64,000 bases of DNA from CALKHT01 sp964511575 (GCA_964511575.1 CAZEFM010000001.1:52015-116014); one strand, 5' to 3'. Positions 32,619 to 41,248 are shown, numbered from the stretch's first letter. The notes: generated by a model from the sequence alone, not told the origin. Made by a program: numbers and translations.

Positions 32619-34022
32619 TCACAGCGCATCGAGCTGTTCGCGCTGCAGCAGCAGCGCTTCGATGCGATGCGCCAGCTCAAAGCGGATCTCCTCCATCGTC
32701 GCCGCATCCGGCAACCGTCGCAGCCGATCGAACAACCGGCTGATCGCCTTGTGCTCCTCGTCGCTGATCTGATCGGCGATTGAAGCGTTGCCATCGATGT
32801 CGACGCTGCCTCGCCGCGCATGCGGTGCGCCCGACACCACGCGCTGATGCTCCATCGCGCGCCCCAGCACGATCCACGGAAACTGCACGTTGCGCATCGG
32901 GCCGATCTGCAAAAGCTTCCCGCCCATCCGTTGATGCAGCACCTGCGTGCGCGGCAGCCCCATCGCGCCCAGCCATCCCGCGCCCGCGCCGACAATCCCG
33001 CCGATCACCGCGCCCAAAAGAAAACTCGCCCCGCCCACCGCGGCATCGAACATGCCCCCCGCCGCCGCACCCGTCGCCGCGCCACCCGCCGCCAGCTTTC
33101 CGCGCGACAAGCCGAAGCGCAGCCACACATCCTGGCTGAACAGGTCATCCCCCGTCGCCGACAGCGCACCCTGCTTCACCTCAAACGCCTCGCGCCGATA
33201 GATCGCCGCCACCGACGCCCAACCACGCTCCTCCAACCGACGCAGCTCATCGAAGTACCGCGTCGCCAACGGCTGCTTGTGCGGCTCCACATCCGCCTCC
33301 GCGGACAACCGCTTCGACTTCACCAGCGTCACCATCGCCACCAGCGTCGCCGCCATCTCCGCCGCCGCGTCGTGCGCAAGCTGCCGACGCTCCGTCAGCA
33401 ATCCCGCAATCGCATCGTTCAGCGCGCCTTCCCATGGCTTGTGAATCTCACGCAACGCGCGAATCAACCGGATGCGATCCGCAAAGCTCGCCTCATGCGC
33501 ATCGAACGTGTGAACCAGGTTGAAGTACTGATCCAGCACCGGCCGCCACGCGTCGATGTAGTTCTCCTCGTGGATCATGTTGATCAGCGCCATGCGCGGC
33601 TGACCGGTCCACTGAATGATCTGCATCTCGTATTCATACTGCTCGGTGAACGGCACGGAACCATCCACCACATACAACACCGCCGCGCCTTCCAATACCG
33701 GCGCAAGCAACCGACACTCCTTCTCGAACCGCGCATCGGTCGCATGTTCGCGCACGAACCGTTCCACCACCGCGCGACGTTCCGCCGTCGTCGTCTCATG
33801 CTCGCGCAGCCACTGCAGCATCTGGCGCGGCCGCTCAAAGCCCGGCGTGTCGATCAACTCGTACAACACCCGATCGTTCACGCGCATCGGAAACGTACGG
33901 CACTCCACCGTCGTCCCCACGTTGGGCTCGATGCGCACCGATTCATCCGCCGCCAGCGTCGACACCACGCTCGACTTGCCCCGGTTCACGTGACCCACCA
34001 CCACAAAGCGCGGCACGCTCAT
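32619..34022 (-). CDS. DUF3482-type membrane GTPase
   Basis: The 467-residue protein starts with a Ras-like GTPase domain: P-loop GHVNRGKSS (residues 9-17), then D-T-P-G (about 58-61). The usual N-K-x-D specificity motif is replaced by an I-N-M-I-H-E stretch. The middle is helical (about 170-290). At 305-350 a glycine/alanine-rich hydrophobic region (GAAAGGMFDAAVGGASFLLG) suggests membrane insertion, as in DUF3482 proteins. The partner DUF2868 gene overlaps its start by four bases (ATGA), a pairing known in other bacteria. Function of the pair is unknown; its soluble domain and membrane partner suggest regulated membrane work. Confidence 0.85.
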   Translation of the reverse strand: MSVPRFVVVGHVNRGKSSVVSTLAADESVRIEPNVGTTVECRTFPMRVNDRVLYELIDTPGFERPRQMLQWLREHETTTAERRAVVERFVREHATDARFEKECRLLAPVLEGAAVLYVVDGSVPFTEQYEYEMQIIQWTGQPRMALINMIHEENYIDAWRPVLDQYFNLVHTFDAHEASFADRIRLIRALREIHKPWEGALNDAIAGLLTERRQLAHDAAAEMAATLVAMVTLVKSKRLSAEADVEPHKQPLATRYFDELRRLEERGWASVAAIYRREAFEVKQGALSATGDDLFSQDVWLRFGLSRGKLAAGGAATGAAAGGMFDAAVGGASFLLGAVIGGIVGAGAGWLGAMGLPRTQVLHQRMGGKLLQIGPMRNVQFPWIVLGRAMEHQRVVSGAPHARRGSVDIDGNASIADQISDEEHKAISRLFDRLRRLPDAATMEEIRFELAHRIEALLLQREQLDAL

Positions 34023-35518
34023 GACCGCACCTCCGCCGACAACGGCACCACCCGCAGATACGGATCACCCACCGCCGCCAGATGCACACGCCACTGCGCC
34101 ACCTGCGCGTCGCGCGGCTGGGTGCTGCCCCGCTGCGGCCAAAGCATCACGACAATCGGCCGCGACGTGCCGCTCGCGTCACGCAACGCACGCACGAAAT
34201 CCACATACTCACCCACCGGCGGCTCCCACGCCTCCACGATGAACGCCGTCGCCACATCCGCCCCCGCCTGCCGCACCGCATCCAGCGCCGCGCGATCCGC
34301 CGCCGCGTCCATCCCGCCCACGCGATGCACCGTCTGCACCGATGCGCCAAGCCGCGACGCCACCCGCTCGCTCAACGCATCATCCGTTCCTTCCACGCCC
34401 GACCACGCCAGCACCACCACCTGCCGCGCATCGACGGGCTGCTCCATTACTGTTGCTGCCGCATGTGCCGCGTCGCCCGCGTGCTCCTCCTGCATCGCGC
34501 GCGTGTCGATGTGAGGCCGCCGCAACCGCTCGCGCAGCTCCAGCACGGCCGCGTGCTCCGGCGGCATCCCCGCCATCACCCGTCGCAACCGCCACGATGA
34601 CACCACCGCCAGCACCAGCCGCGGCAGCAACCCATACACGATCAGCGATGCAAGAAGGAACGGCCACCACGCCGCCCACACCCCCGCGCCGCGCTGCGCG
34701 CTGAACCGCTCGATGAACGTCGGATCCAAACTCGAATACCGCGTCGCCTTCACCTCCTCGAGCGTCAGCGTCGCATCAGGCATCGCCCACGCCCACGGCA
34801 TCGCAATCACCTGCGTCGCGCGGTGCGTCGCCTCATCGCTCAAGAGCGTGCTGCGCCAGCCGAACGCCGGGTCGCTGAACACCGCCAGCGCGATGAACGT
34901 GGCGATGAATCCCACGTTGAGCATCACCGCAAAGAGTTGAGCGATCTGCATGAAAAGCCACAACCGCACCGGGCCATACAGACGCGCATACTGCCGCGCC
35001 AATCCCCCCGCGAACTGCAGCGTCTGTTTCTGTCCGCGGAAGAACCGCGTCGCCACCCAGCCGATCACCGCCGCCACCGCGCGCCCCGGTCCCGACAGCA
35101 CCCGCCGCACCGCGCCCGGCGACACCACCGCCAACAACGCCACCATCAGCAGCACCACCTGCAACCCCACCAGCACGCCCCAGAAGTGCACCGCGTTGAT
35201 CGGCTTGCCGCTCTCGATCGACAGCCACGCCGCCACCGTCGCCGCACCCACCAGCAACCCGCCAACCAGCGCGAACCCGCGCATCGCTTCGATCATCGCA
35301 TCGATCGATCGGCCGATGCGCTGCCCGTCCCCCGCATTCACCTCGTCCAGCCATCGCGCCACCAGCGTGCGATCGTCCAGCGACGCCGCATCGATCCGCT
35401 GCGCAATCGCCGCCTCCCGATCATTCAGCGCCTGTCGCGACAACCCTTCCGCGCGATCACGATGGAACCGATGCTCCATCTCGACCACATCCCCAATGCT
35501 CATCCGCGATGTCGGCAT
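34019..35518 (-). CDS. DUF2868 family membrane protein
   Basis: DUF2868 proteins are polytopic and are found beside DUF3482 GTPases. Starting at ATG 35518 (MPTSRMSIGDVVEMEHRFH) the product is 499 residues. A cytosolic opening is followed by hydrophobic segments at about 80-100, 115-140, 190-215 and 285-310, the expected paired helices. A C-terminal soluble domain (about 345-499) with V-V-V-L-A-W-S-G-V-E-G may bind a nucleotide or the GTPase. The longer frame back to 35596 reads into the interspersed repeat at 35530, so those 26 residues are not genuine. The stop overlaps the ATG of the GTPase gene (34019-34022), so they are cotranslated. Confidence 0.83.
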   Translation of the reverse strand: MPTSRMSIGDVVEMEHRFHRDRAEGLSRQALNDREAAIAQRIDAASLDDRTLVARWLDEVNAGDGQRIGRSIDAMIEAMRGFALVGGLLVGAATVAAWLSIESGKPINAVHFWGVLVGLQVVLLMVALLAVVSPGAVRRVLSGPGRAVAAVIGWVATRFFRGQKQTLQFAGGLARQYARLYGPVRLWLFMQIAQLFAVMLNVGFIATFIALAVFSDPAFGWRSTLLSDEATHRATQVIAMPWAWAMPDATLTLEEVKATRYSSLDPTFIERFSAQRGAGVWAAWWPFLLASLIVYGLLPRLVLAVVSSWRLRRVMAGMPPEHAAVLELRERLRRPHIDTRAMQEEHAGDAAHAAATVMEQPVDARQVVVLAWSGVEGTDDALSERVASRLGASVQTVHRVGGMDAAADRAALDAVRQAGADVATAFIVEAWEPPVGEYVDFVRALRDASGTSRPIVVMLWPQRGSTQPRDAQVAQWRVHLAAVGDPYLRVVPLSAEVRS

Positions 35519-35529
35519 GTAAGAGTCTT

Positions 35530-35675
35530 TGGCCACAGATGAACGCAGATACACACAGATGAAGGCAAGGAAGCCACAAAGAGGCACAGGATACACGCAA
35601 AAGAACGATCGTCAGCGCCGAAGGTCGAGTGCTTCATCCCCCCCATCGGTGTTCATCCGTGTTCATCGGTGGCTA
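35530..35675. repeat. CACAGATG-type interspersed inverted repeat, copy B
   Basis: The left arm begins TTGGCCACAGATGAACGCAG at 35530 and continues through ACACAGATGAAGGCAAGGAAG. The right arm is TCGGTGTTCATCCGTGTTCA followed by TCGGTGGCTAG, ending at 35675. About 75 bases lie between. It fills the gap between the DUF2868 and uppS genes. Its terminal C-T-A triplet provides the TAG stop codon of uppS. Confidence 0.8.
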
Positions 35676-36440
35676 GAGAACCGCCCCGAATTTGCGCTTT
35701 CGCCCCGCGAAGGATCGGATCGCCTGGTGCAGTTCGTTCACGTCGAAGTCGGGCCAGCACAGCTCCGAGACATACAGCTCCGCGTAGCTGATCTGCCACA
35801 GCAGGTAATTGCTGATGCGCATTTCACCAGCCGTGCGCACCAGAAGATCCGGGTCGGGCATGCCCGCGGTGTAGAGATGATCGCTGATCGTCGCCTCGTC
35901 GATGGCAGCCGGGTCCAGCTCGCCCTGTTGCACCTTCGTGGCGATCGCGCGCATCGCATCGGTGATCTCCGCGCGCGAGCCGTAGTTGATCGCCAGCGCC
36001 AGCGTCAGGCCCGTGTTGCCGCGCGTCTCCTCCGTCGTGCGGTCGATCTCCTCCAGCACCTCGGCGGGCAGACCCTCGCGCCGGCCGATCTGCACGAAAC
36101 GCACGTTGTTGTCCATCATCGTCTTTCGCTCCAGCCGGAGGTACTCGACGTACAGGCCCATCAGAAACGCGATCTCTTCCGCGGGCCGCTTCCAGTTCTC
36201 AATCGAAAAACTGTACAGCGTCAGCACCTCGATGCCGAGCTGGGCGCACTCGGTGACGATCGCGCGCACCGCCTTGGCGCCGTGCTGATGCCCCACGATC
36301 CGTCGCTGCCCGCGCGCCTGCGCCCACCGCCCGTTGCCGTCCATGATGACAGCCACATGCCGCGGCAGCGCCTCAGCCGGCAACCCCAACTGCGCCAACG
36401 ACCGCACCGTCGCTTCCGGATTGTGCGTGGGAATCGTCAT
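35673..36440 (-). CDS. uppS: Undecaprenyl diphosphate synthase (cis-prenyltransferase)
   Basis: UppS adds eight isopentenyl units to farnesyl diphosphate to make the C55 lipid carrier for cell-wall polymers. From ATG 36440 (MTIPTHNPEATVRSLAQLG) the product is 255 residues, near the family norm. Motifs are intact: V-A-V-I-M-D-G-N-G-R-W-A (catalytic Asp), S-I-E-N-W-K-R-P, and the C-terminal RTAGEMRISNYLLWQISYAE for Mg2+ and IPP binding. The frame upstream of 36440 reads through repeat copy C, so the shorter start is preferred. The stop TAG is inside repeat copy B. Neighbours purA and uppS are unrelated functionally. Confidence 0.95.
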   Translation of the reverse strand: MTIPTHNPEATVRSLAQLGLPAEALPRHVAVIMDGNGRWAQARGQRRIVGHQHGAKAVRAIVTECAQLGIEVLTLYSFSIENWKRPAEEIAFLMGLYVEYLRLERKTMMDNNVRFVQIGRREGLPAEVLEEIDRTTEETRGNTGLTLALAINYGSRAEITDAMRAIATKVQQGELDPAAIDEATISDHLYTAGMPDPDLLVRTAGEMRISNYLLWQISYAELYVSELCWPDFDVNELHQAIRSFAGRKRKFGAVL

Positions 36441-36448
36441 GGTGTCTT

Positions 36449-36560
36449 TAGCCACAGATGGACACGGATGAACACAGATCGGGAATTGCGAATGGAATGG
36501 AGGACATTCTCTTTCGCTTTCCTGCCTTTATCGGTGTTCATCTATGTGCATCTGTGGCTG
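36449..36560. repeat. CACAGATG-type interspersed inverted repeat, copy C
   Basis: The left arm TTAGCCACAGATGGACACGG starts at 36449. The right arm ATCGGTGTTCATCTATGTGC and ATCTGTGGCTG ends about 36560. Only about 45 bases lie between, which makes it the shortest copy. It fills the gap between uppS and purA. Confidence 0.8.
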
Positions 36561-36567
36561 ACCTTCT

Positions 36568-37935
36568 TCACCGCACCAGCGTCTGGTCGCGGCGGGGGCC
36601 GACGCTGATGACGCGGACCGGGACGCCCACGTAGGCTTCGATCCGCTTCACATACTCCTGCGCCGCCTCGGGCAAATCCGCGAAGCTGCGGCAGCCGTCG
36701 ATCGCTTCCGTGAAGCCGGGCAGCTCCTCGTAAATCGGCTCCACCGCATCCAGTACCGCCGCGTCGCCCGGGAAGTTCGCCAAAGGCGTGCCCTTGTAAC
36801 GATAGCCCGTGCAAACCTTCAGCGTCTCGAACCCGGCCAGCACATCCAGCAGCATCAGCCCGATGCCCGTCGCGCCCGACAGCATCGCCGAATACTTCAC
36901 CGCCACCAGGTCCAGCCAGCCGCACCGGCGAGGCCGACCCGTCGTCGTGCCGAACTCCCGGCCGCGCTCCCGGATCCGTTCACCCGTCGCATCCTCCAGT
37001 TCCGTCGGCATCGGGCCACCACCCACCCGCGTCTGGTACGCCTTCACAATGCCGATCACGTGAGGCACCATCTGCCCCGGCACGCCCGTCCCGGTATGCA
37101 CCCCCAGCGACGAGCAGTTGCTCGATGTCACAAAGGGATACGTCCCGTGGTCGATGTCCAACAGCGTCGCGTTCGCGCCTTCAAAAAGCACGCGCTTGCC
37201 CGCGCGCATCGACTCGTGCAGCAGCGCCGCCGTGTCACAGATGTGCTCGGCAAGCTGCTCCGCCTGCGCCGTCACCTCGCGGTACAGCGCCTCGGGGTCG
37301 AACGGCTCAAACGGCTGACCGCACGACTGCGCCAGCGCGCCCAGCACCGCGTTCTTGATTTTGACCGTGCGTTCCAGCTTCGCCCGCAGCGTTTGCGGGT
37401 CGCGCAGGTCGCCCACACGGATGGCCGTGGAACGCAGCGCCTTGTCCGCATAGCACGGGCCGATGCCCCGACCGGTGGTGCCGATGGTCGAGCCCTTCAC
37501 CGCCTCGTAGAGCACATCCTCCGTCTTGTGGTAGGGCATGACGACGTGGGCGCGGTCGCTGATGCGCAGGTTCCTGCCGCTGATGGCAACGCCGCGCTCC
37601 CGCAGCCCCGCGATCTCCTCCAGCAGCTTCGCCGGGTCGACCACGACGCCGTTGGCGATCACGTTGGTCTTGTCCGCGTTGAGGATGCCCGAGGGGATCA
37701 GGTGCAGGGCGTAGCGCTTGTCGCCCACCTGCACGCTGTGCCCGGCATTGGCGCCGCCGTTGTAGCGGACCACCAGGTCGAAGCGGTTGGTGAGCAGGTC
37801 GACAATTTTGCCCTTGCCCTCGTCGCCCCATTGCAGGCCGACGACCGCCAGGTTGCCCGATGCCAGTTCCAACCGCTCCAACGGGTCGCGCTCGCGATCC
37901 GCATCTGCCGCCGGTGCCTCTACTTGCAAGCTCAT
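36568..37935 (-). CDS. purA: Adenylosuccinate synthetase
   Basis: PurA joins IMP and aspartate at the cost of GTP, the first committed step to AMP. The 455-residue product has the GTP loop G-D-E-G-K-G-K-I-V-D (about 38-47), the I-x-x-G-V-V-V-D-P stretch, the substrate region G-T-T-G-R-G-I-G-P-C-Y, and a C-terminal T-T-G-R-P-R-R-C-G-W-L-D. All are canonical, and length is near the typical 430. The first 22 residues (MSLQVEAPAADADRERDPLE) are an extra tail. It is the last gene before a 558-base gap on the right and precedes uppS on the minus strand. Confidence 0.95.
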   Translation of the reverse strand: MSLQVEAPAADADRERDPLERLELASGNLAVVGLQWGDEGKGKIVDLLTNRFDLVVRYNGGANAGHSVQVGDKRYALHLIPSGILNADKTNVIANGVVVDPAKLLEEIAGLRERGVAISGRNLRISDRAHVVMPYHKTEDVLYEAVKGSTIGTTGRGIGPCYADKALRSTAIRVGDLRDPQTLRAKLERTVKIKNAVLGALAQSCGQPFEPFDPEALYREVTAQAEQLAEHICDTAALLHESMRAGKRVLFEGANATLLDIDHGTYPFVTSSNCSSLGVHTGTGVPGQMVPHVIGIVKAYQTRVGGGPMPTELEDATGERIRERGREFGTTTGRPRRCGWLDLVAVKYSAMLSGATGIGLMLLDVLAGFETLKVCTGYRYKGTPLANFPGDAAVLDAVEPIYEELPGFTEAIDGCRSFADLPEAAQEYVKRIEAYVGVPVRVISVGPRRDQTLVR

Positions 37936-38493
37936 CGCGTCACGACTCCGTAAGCGCCGAACAATCCAAAGGGGTCAATCATAGCAGGGAAGCGCCAGCC
38001 CAACCACAGAAGGTGACGAGGCAGCGCTCACCGCCGAGCGCCGATGCCCGTCTCCCGGTCGAACAACCGCCCCGAAACAGTAGATTTTTGCATTTAATAC
38101 GGGTAAGATACAGAGGTCAGAAGTCGGAGGTCAGCGATCAGATGCCCGAATTGATAACATCCATTCCCGAAAGCACTTACCTCCAAATCCGCAATCCGAA
38201 ATCCGAAATCCGCAATTCAAAAGACCATGTCGTCTTTGTCGTGGGGGTGACATCGTCTTTTTCCGTCGCAACCAACTGTTTCAGCACCACTTACAGGCAT
38301 TTGTCGCAGGTCGAGGGGGGAGGGGGGGTGACATTTTCAACCCCGCGGCTCATTCACCTGCCTGTGAAAGGAGCGACCCCCCGAGAAATCAGCGATCGCG
38401 GCAACCGGTTGGGATGTCCGGTTTTGACGGACCCAATGCCGCTGCTAGACTCGGCGATTCCAGTGGTTTTCTGCCAGGAAAGGTAGTTCGGCT
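37936..38493. other. Intergenic region of 558 bases with several repeat fragments
   Basis: There is no gene here. From 38110 it contains AGAGGTCAGAAGTCGGAGGT and CAGCGATCAG, then at 38184-38218 tandem copies of AATCCG (AAATCCGCAATCCGAAATCC) typical of dispersed planctomycete units. GTGACATCGTCTTTTTC-like and GTGACATTTTC segments repeat near 38250 and 38330, with a G-run of 14 out of 16 bases near 38315-38330. AT-rich AGTAGATTTTTGCATTTAAT (about 38080-38100) on either strand could promote purA or be left over. The divergent promoter of the PIG-L gene lies at 38424-38451. Confidence 0.55.
38424..38451 (+). promoter_or_regulatory. Sigma-70-like promoter of the PIG-L deacetylase gene
   Basis: TTGACG at 38424-38429 and TAGACT at 38446-38451 are separated by 16 bases. 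The start codon follows 42 bases later, and AGGAAAGG stands 12 bases before it. Confidence 0.55.
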
Positions 38494-39408
38494 ATGGCGA
38501 AACGTGGTACACGGACCGGATCGGCGGCAAAGACGCAACGCAAGGCACCCCAGAAGAAGGCGGCCCGACAGTCGCGCAGCGCCAAGGCCCCGGCGGCGAC
38601 CTTCCGCTTCACCCGCATGGTCGGCAAACGCAAGGTCCGATCCACCGACCTCGCTCAGATCATGAACGTCGACTCCCTTGCCGGGCAGACCTGGTTGATG
38701 GTCAACCCGCACGACGATGACCTGCCCGTCGGCGCGGGGCTGTGGATCCAGGCAGCCGTGAAGGCAGGCGTCGATGTCCACGCGCTGGTCGTGACCGATG
38801 GCCGCATGGGCTACTGCACCCCCGAACAGAAGGACACCATCGCGGATATTCGACGGGAGGAGACGTACACGGCTTACGAGATCCTGGGTGTGCCGCGCGA
38901 AAAGGTGGTGTACATCGGCTACCCCGACGGTGGGCTGTCGCGCTACGAGGGACGTCGCCCCGCCGAAAAGGGTGAACCCGCCATCGAAGGGTACACCGGC
39001 CTGCAGAACGCCTTCACCTGGCACCTGCGCCGACTGCGACCCGACCGCATCTTCGTCCCCGCACCCAGCGACCTGCACCCCGACCATCAGGTCACCCACA
39101 ACGAGCTGATGATTTCCATCTTCCACGCCTCCGGCGCGATCTGGCCCGAACTGGGCGAACCGCTCGCAGCCGTGCCCAAGGTGTGCGAAGCGGCTGTGTA
39201 TTGCGACTACGACGCCCCGCCGAATCTGGAAGTCATCGGCGATGAGGAAGTCTTCGCCACCAAGCTCCGCGCGATCGAAGCCTTCCAAAGCCAGGCCCAG
39301 ATCGCCGAAATGGTCAACGGCCTGCGCAAAGCAGGGCCGTACGAGTACCTGCACGAGGTCACGTTCAGGATCTACACCCCCGAGCCGTATAAGAAGATGT
39401 TCGCATGA
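38494..39408 (+). CDS. PIG-L/LmbE-family deacetylase with a basic N-terminal tail
   Basis: PIG-L-fold enzymes remove N-acetyl groups from amino sugars using zinc. In the 304-residue product, M-V-N-P-H-D-D-D-L-P-V-G-A-G (about 69-82) corresponds to the family H-P-D-D motif with Pro changed to Asp. The second zinc site appears as D-L-H-P-D-H-Q-V-T-H-N (about 190-200). Residues 1-45 are an unusual Lys/Arg/Ala-rich tail (MAKRGTRTGSAAKTQRKAPQ and further KKAARQSR). The tail is not a signal peptide and resembles nucleic-acid-binding tails. The substrate is unknown. It stands alone with its own promoter. Confidence 0.85.
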   Translation: MAKRGTRTGSAAKTQRKAPQKKAARQSRSAKAPAATFRFTRMVGKRKVRSTDLAQIMNVDSLAGQTWLMVNPHDDDLPVGAGLWIQAAVKAGVDVHALVVTDGRMGYCTPEQKDTIADIRREETYTAYEILGVPREKVVYIGYPDGGLSRYEGRRPAEKGEPAIEGYTGLQNAFTWHLRRLRPDRIFVPAPSDLHPDHQVTHNELMISIFHASGAIWPELGEPLAAVPKVCEAAVYCDYDAPPNLEVIGDEEVFATKLRAIEAFQSQAQIAEMVNGLRKAGPYEYLHEVTFRIYTPEPYKKMFA

Positions 39409-39410
39409 AG

Positions 39411-39460
39411 TCCGAATGACGAAATTCGAAGCTTCGTCGGACATTCGTCATGCGATATTC
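39411..39460. repeat. GAATGACGAA-type palindrome, likely bidirectional terminator
   Basis: TCCGAATGACGAAATTCGAAG and CTTCGTCGGACATTCGTCAT are imperfect complements meeting at an AAGCTT centre. It exactly fills the gap between the convergent PIG-L gene (stop 39408) and pdxH (stop 39465). A dispersed unit of this kind is well known in planctomycete intergenic regions (from memory). Confidence 0.7.
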
Positions 39461-39464
39461 CCGC

Positions 39465-40118
39465 CTACGGTGACAGCCGCTCGATGACCCATGCATCGTT
39501 CTCCTGCCGGTATCGGATGCGGTCGTGGAGACGGCTGGGGCGGCCCTGCCAGAACTCCAGCGCGGTGGGGGTGAGCAGGTAGCCACCCCATGTGTCGGGC
39601 AGCGGGATGTCACGGCCTGCATGCTCGGCTTCGAGTTGGGCAAAGCGGGTTTCCAGATCGGCCCGACTGGAGACGACCTGGCTTTGCCTGGAGAGCAGCG
39701 CGCCGATCTGGCTGGCGCGCGGCCGCGTGCGGTGATACGCCAGCGACTCCTCGCGCGACAGTCGGCTGATCGTGCCTTCCACGCGCACCTGCCGTTCCAG
39801 CGGCGCCCAATGGAAGACCAGTGCCGCGCGAGGGTTGGCATCAAGCTCCATGCCCTTGCGGCTGGCATAGTTGGTGAAGAAGCTGAAGCCGCGGGCGCTG
39901 AAGTCCTTGAGCAGCATGATCCGGGCCGAAGGTGTGCCATCCGGCGCAGCGGTGGCGAGGGTCATCGCATTGGGTTCAAACCAGACCGTTTCGCGCGCTG
40001 CGTTGGCCTCGGCAAACCAACGCGCGAACTGGTTCATCGGATCGACATCCACATCCGCCACATCCAGCGACGCTCGACGGTATTCCTCACGCATGTCGGC
40101 AATGGACATGAATCGCAT
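39465..40118 (-). CDS. pdxH: Pyridoxamine 5'-phosphate oxidase
   Basis: PdxH oxidises pyridoxine/pyridoxamine 5'-phosphate to pyridoxal 5'-phosphate with FMN. The 217-residue protein (normal length) has the FMN-binding signature A-R-I-M-L-L-K-D-F-S-A-R-G-F-S-F-F-T-N-Y, then P-R-A-A-L-V-F-H-W-A-P-L-E-R-Q-V-R, the region S-R-Q-S-Q-V-V-S-S-R and the C-terminal F-W-Q-G-R-P-S-R-L-H-D-R. All are standard, so B6 salvage is the clear role. It is convergent with the PIG-L gene. Confidence 0.93.
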   Translation of the reverse strand: MRFMSIADMREEYRRASLDVADVDVDPMNQFARWFAEANAARETVWFEPNAMTLATAAPDGTPSARIMLLKDFSARGFSFFTNYASRKGMELDANPRAALVFHWAPLERQVRVEGTISRLSREESLAYHRTRPRASQIGALLSRQSQVVSSRADLETRFAQLEAEHAGRDIPLPDTWGGYLLTPTALEFWQGRPSRLHDRIRYRQENDAWVIERLSP

Positions 40119-40266
40119 CCTTTACAACACGAATCCGTATGCTCGACCAACCGGCGAAAAGCATCATCGCGGCTGCGGCAACCCTCCGCAACAGCGCCAT
40201 TGCTTCGTCAGCAGGCGGTGGCGCGTGTTGCGGCGCGTTGATGGGTGGGTCAGCACGCCGAGTGGT

Positions 40267-40932
40267 TCAGTGGTTCAGCGCGCGGAGGACCATGCTGAAG
40301 AAGGGGCGGCCTTCGCGGCGGTACTTGCGTTCGAAGTTGGTGCCGACCAGTTCGCCTTCGCCTGCCGACTCGGGGCTTTCGAAGGGGAGCGTTTCGAAGA
40401 TGTCGGTGACGCGGCCGACGTGTTCCTGCATCCAATGGAAGTAGTCGGCGTGATCGGTGGCGATGCGGACGCGGCCGGCAGGGACGAGCGCGCGGTGCAG
40501 TTCGCGGAGGAACGGTTCCTGGATGAGGCGGCGTTTGTTGTGTCGCGCTTTGGGCCAGGGGTCGGGGAAGTAGATGTGGACCTGTTGCAGGGTGTGGTCG
40601 GCGACATAGTTGCGGACGAACGCCCCAGCCTCGGCGCGGAGCAGCTTGACGTTGGCGAGGTCATGCCGTCGGGCGCGGTCGGCGGCGTAGCGCCAGAACG
40701 CCTTGGCCCACTCGATACCGATGTAGTTGATGTCGGGGGTGCGGCTGGCCTGCTGGACGAGGAAGGTGCCCTTGCCCGAGCCGATCTCCAGTTCCAGGGG
40801 CAGGTCCGCCCGCTCGGGGCCGAACCACGCGCCGAGGTTGATCGGCCCGCTCTCCAGAGGTGGCAACTCCTCCCACATCAGCCCGATGCCGGTGACATCC
40901 AACTCACGACCATGCGACAGCGAAAAACTCAT
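40267..40932 (-). CDS. trmB: tRNA (guanine-N7-)-methyltransferase
   Basis: TrmB makes m7G46 in tRNA. From ATG 40932 (MSFSLSHGRELDVTGIGLMW) it encodes 221 residues. Motifs: L-E-I-G-S-G-K-G-T-F (SAM), Y-I-G-I-E-W-A-K-A-F-W-R-Y, and H-I-Y-F-P-D-P-W-P-K-A-R-H-N-K-R-R, the family signature, followed by A-T-D-H-A-D-Y. The longer frame to 41043 runs into repeat copy D, so the shorter start is used. It lies 148 bases downstream of pdxH on the same strand order. Confidence 0.94.
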   Translation of the reverse strand: MSFSLSHGRELDVTGIGLMWEELPPLESGPINLGAWFGPERADLPLELEIGSGKGTFLVQQASRTPDINYIGIEWAKAFWRYAADRARRHDLANVKLLRAEAGAFVRNYVADHTLQQVHIYFPDPWPKARHNKRRLIQEPFLRELHRALVPAGRVRIATDHADYFHWMQEHVGRVTDIFETLPFESPESAGEGELVGTNFERKYRREGRPFFSMVLRALNH

Positions 40933-40972
40933 AGCCGGGTATTGTAGCCGCGAGTCAGCCGAGGCGCGGTTC

Positions 40973-41170
40973 AGGCACGGATCGGCACGGATGACGACAA
41001 CGCAGAGCAGGAGCAGCGGAGAGAACCGAGATGGGATGGACAATCAAAATGCAGGAACGTTTGGGGGGGACACGCTGCTCAAGTGGGTGTCATGGACCCT
41101 TCCGCTCCCTCTGCGATGTCCAGTTCAATTCCCCTGTCTTCATCCGTGTCGACCGTGTCCATCGGTGGCT
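40973..41170. repeat. CACAGATG-type interspersed inverted repeat, copy D (diverged)
   Basis: The left arm CAGGCACGGATCGGCACGGA begins at 40973. The right arm CTTCATCCGTGTCGACCGTG and TCCATCGGTGGCTC ends near 41172. This copy is more diverged than the others. It lies in the 316-base gap between trmB and the PrcB-like gene, which otherwise holds only a ribosome site (GGAG at 41237-41240). Confidence 0.65.
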
Positions 41171-41248
41171 CATACGCCCGCTTTGGACAATCGACCGGCG
41201 GCCTGTATGATGGCGGACCGCAGCAAGTATCCTCATGGAGATATCACG

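Noticed and set aside
38180..38340. Possible CRISPR-like or tandem array in the 558-base gap
   Set aside because: The units are six to ten bases (AATCCG-type) without spacers of constant length; they fit dispersed simple repeats.
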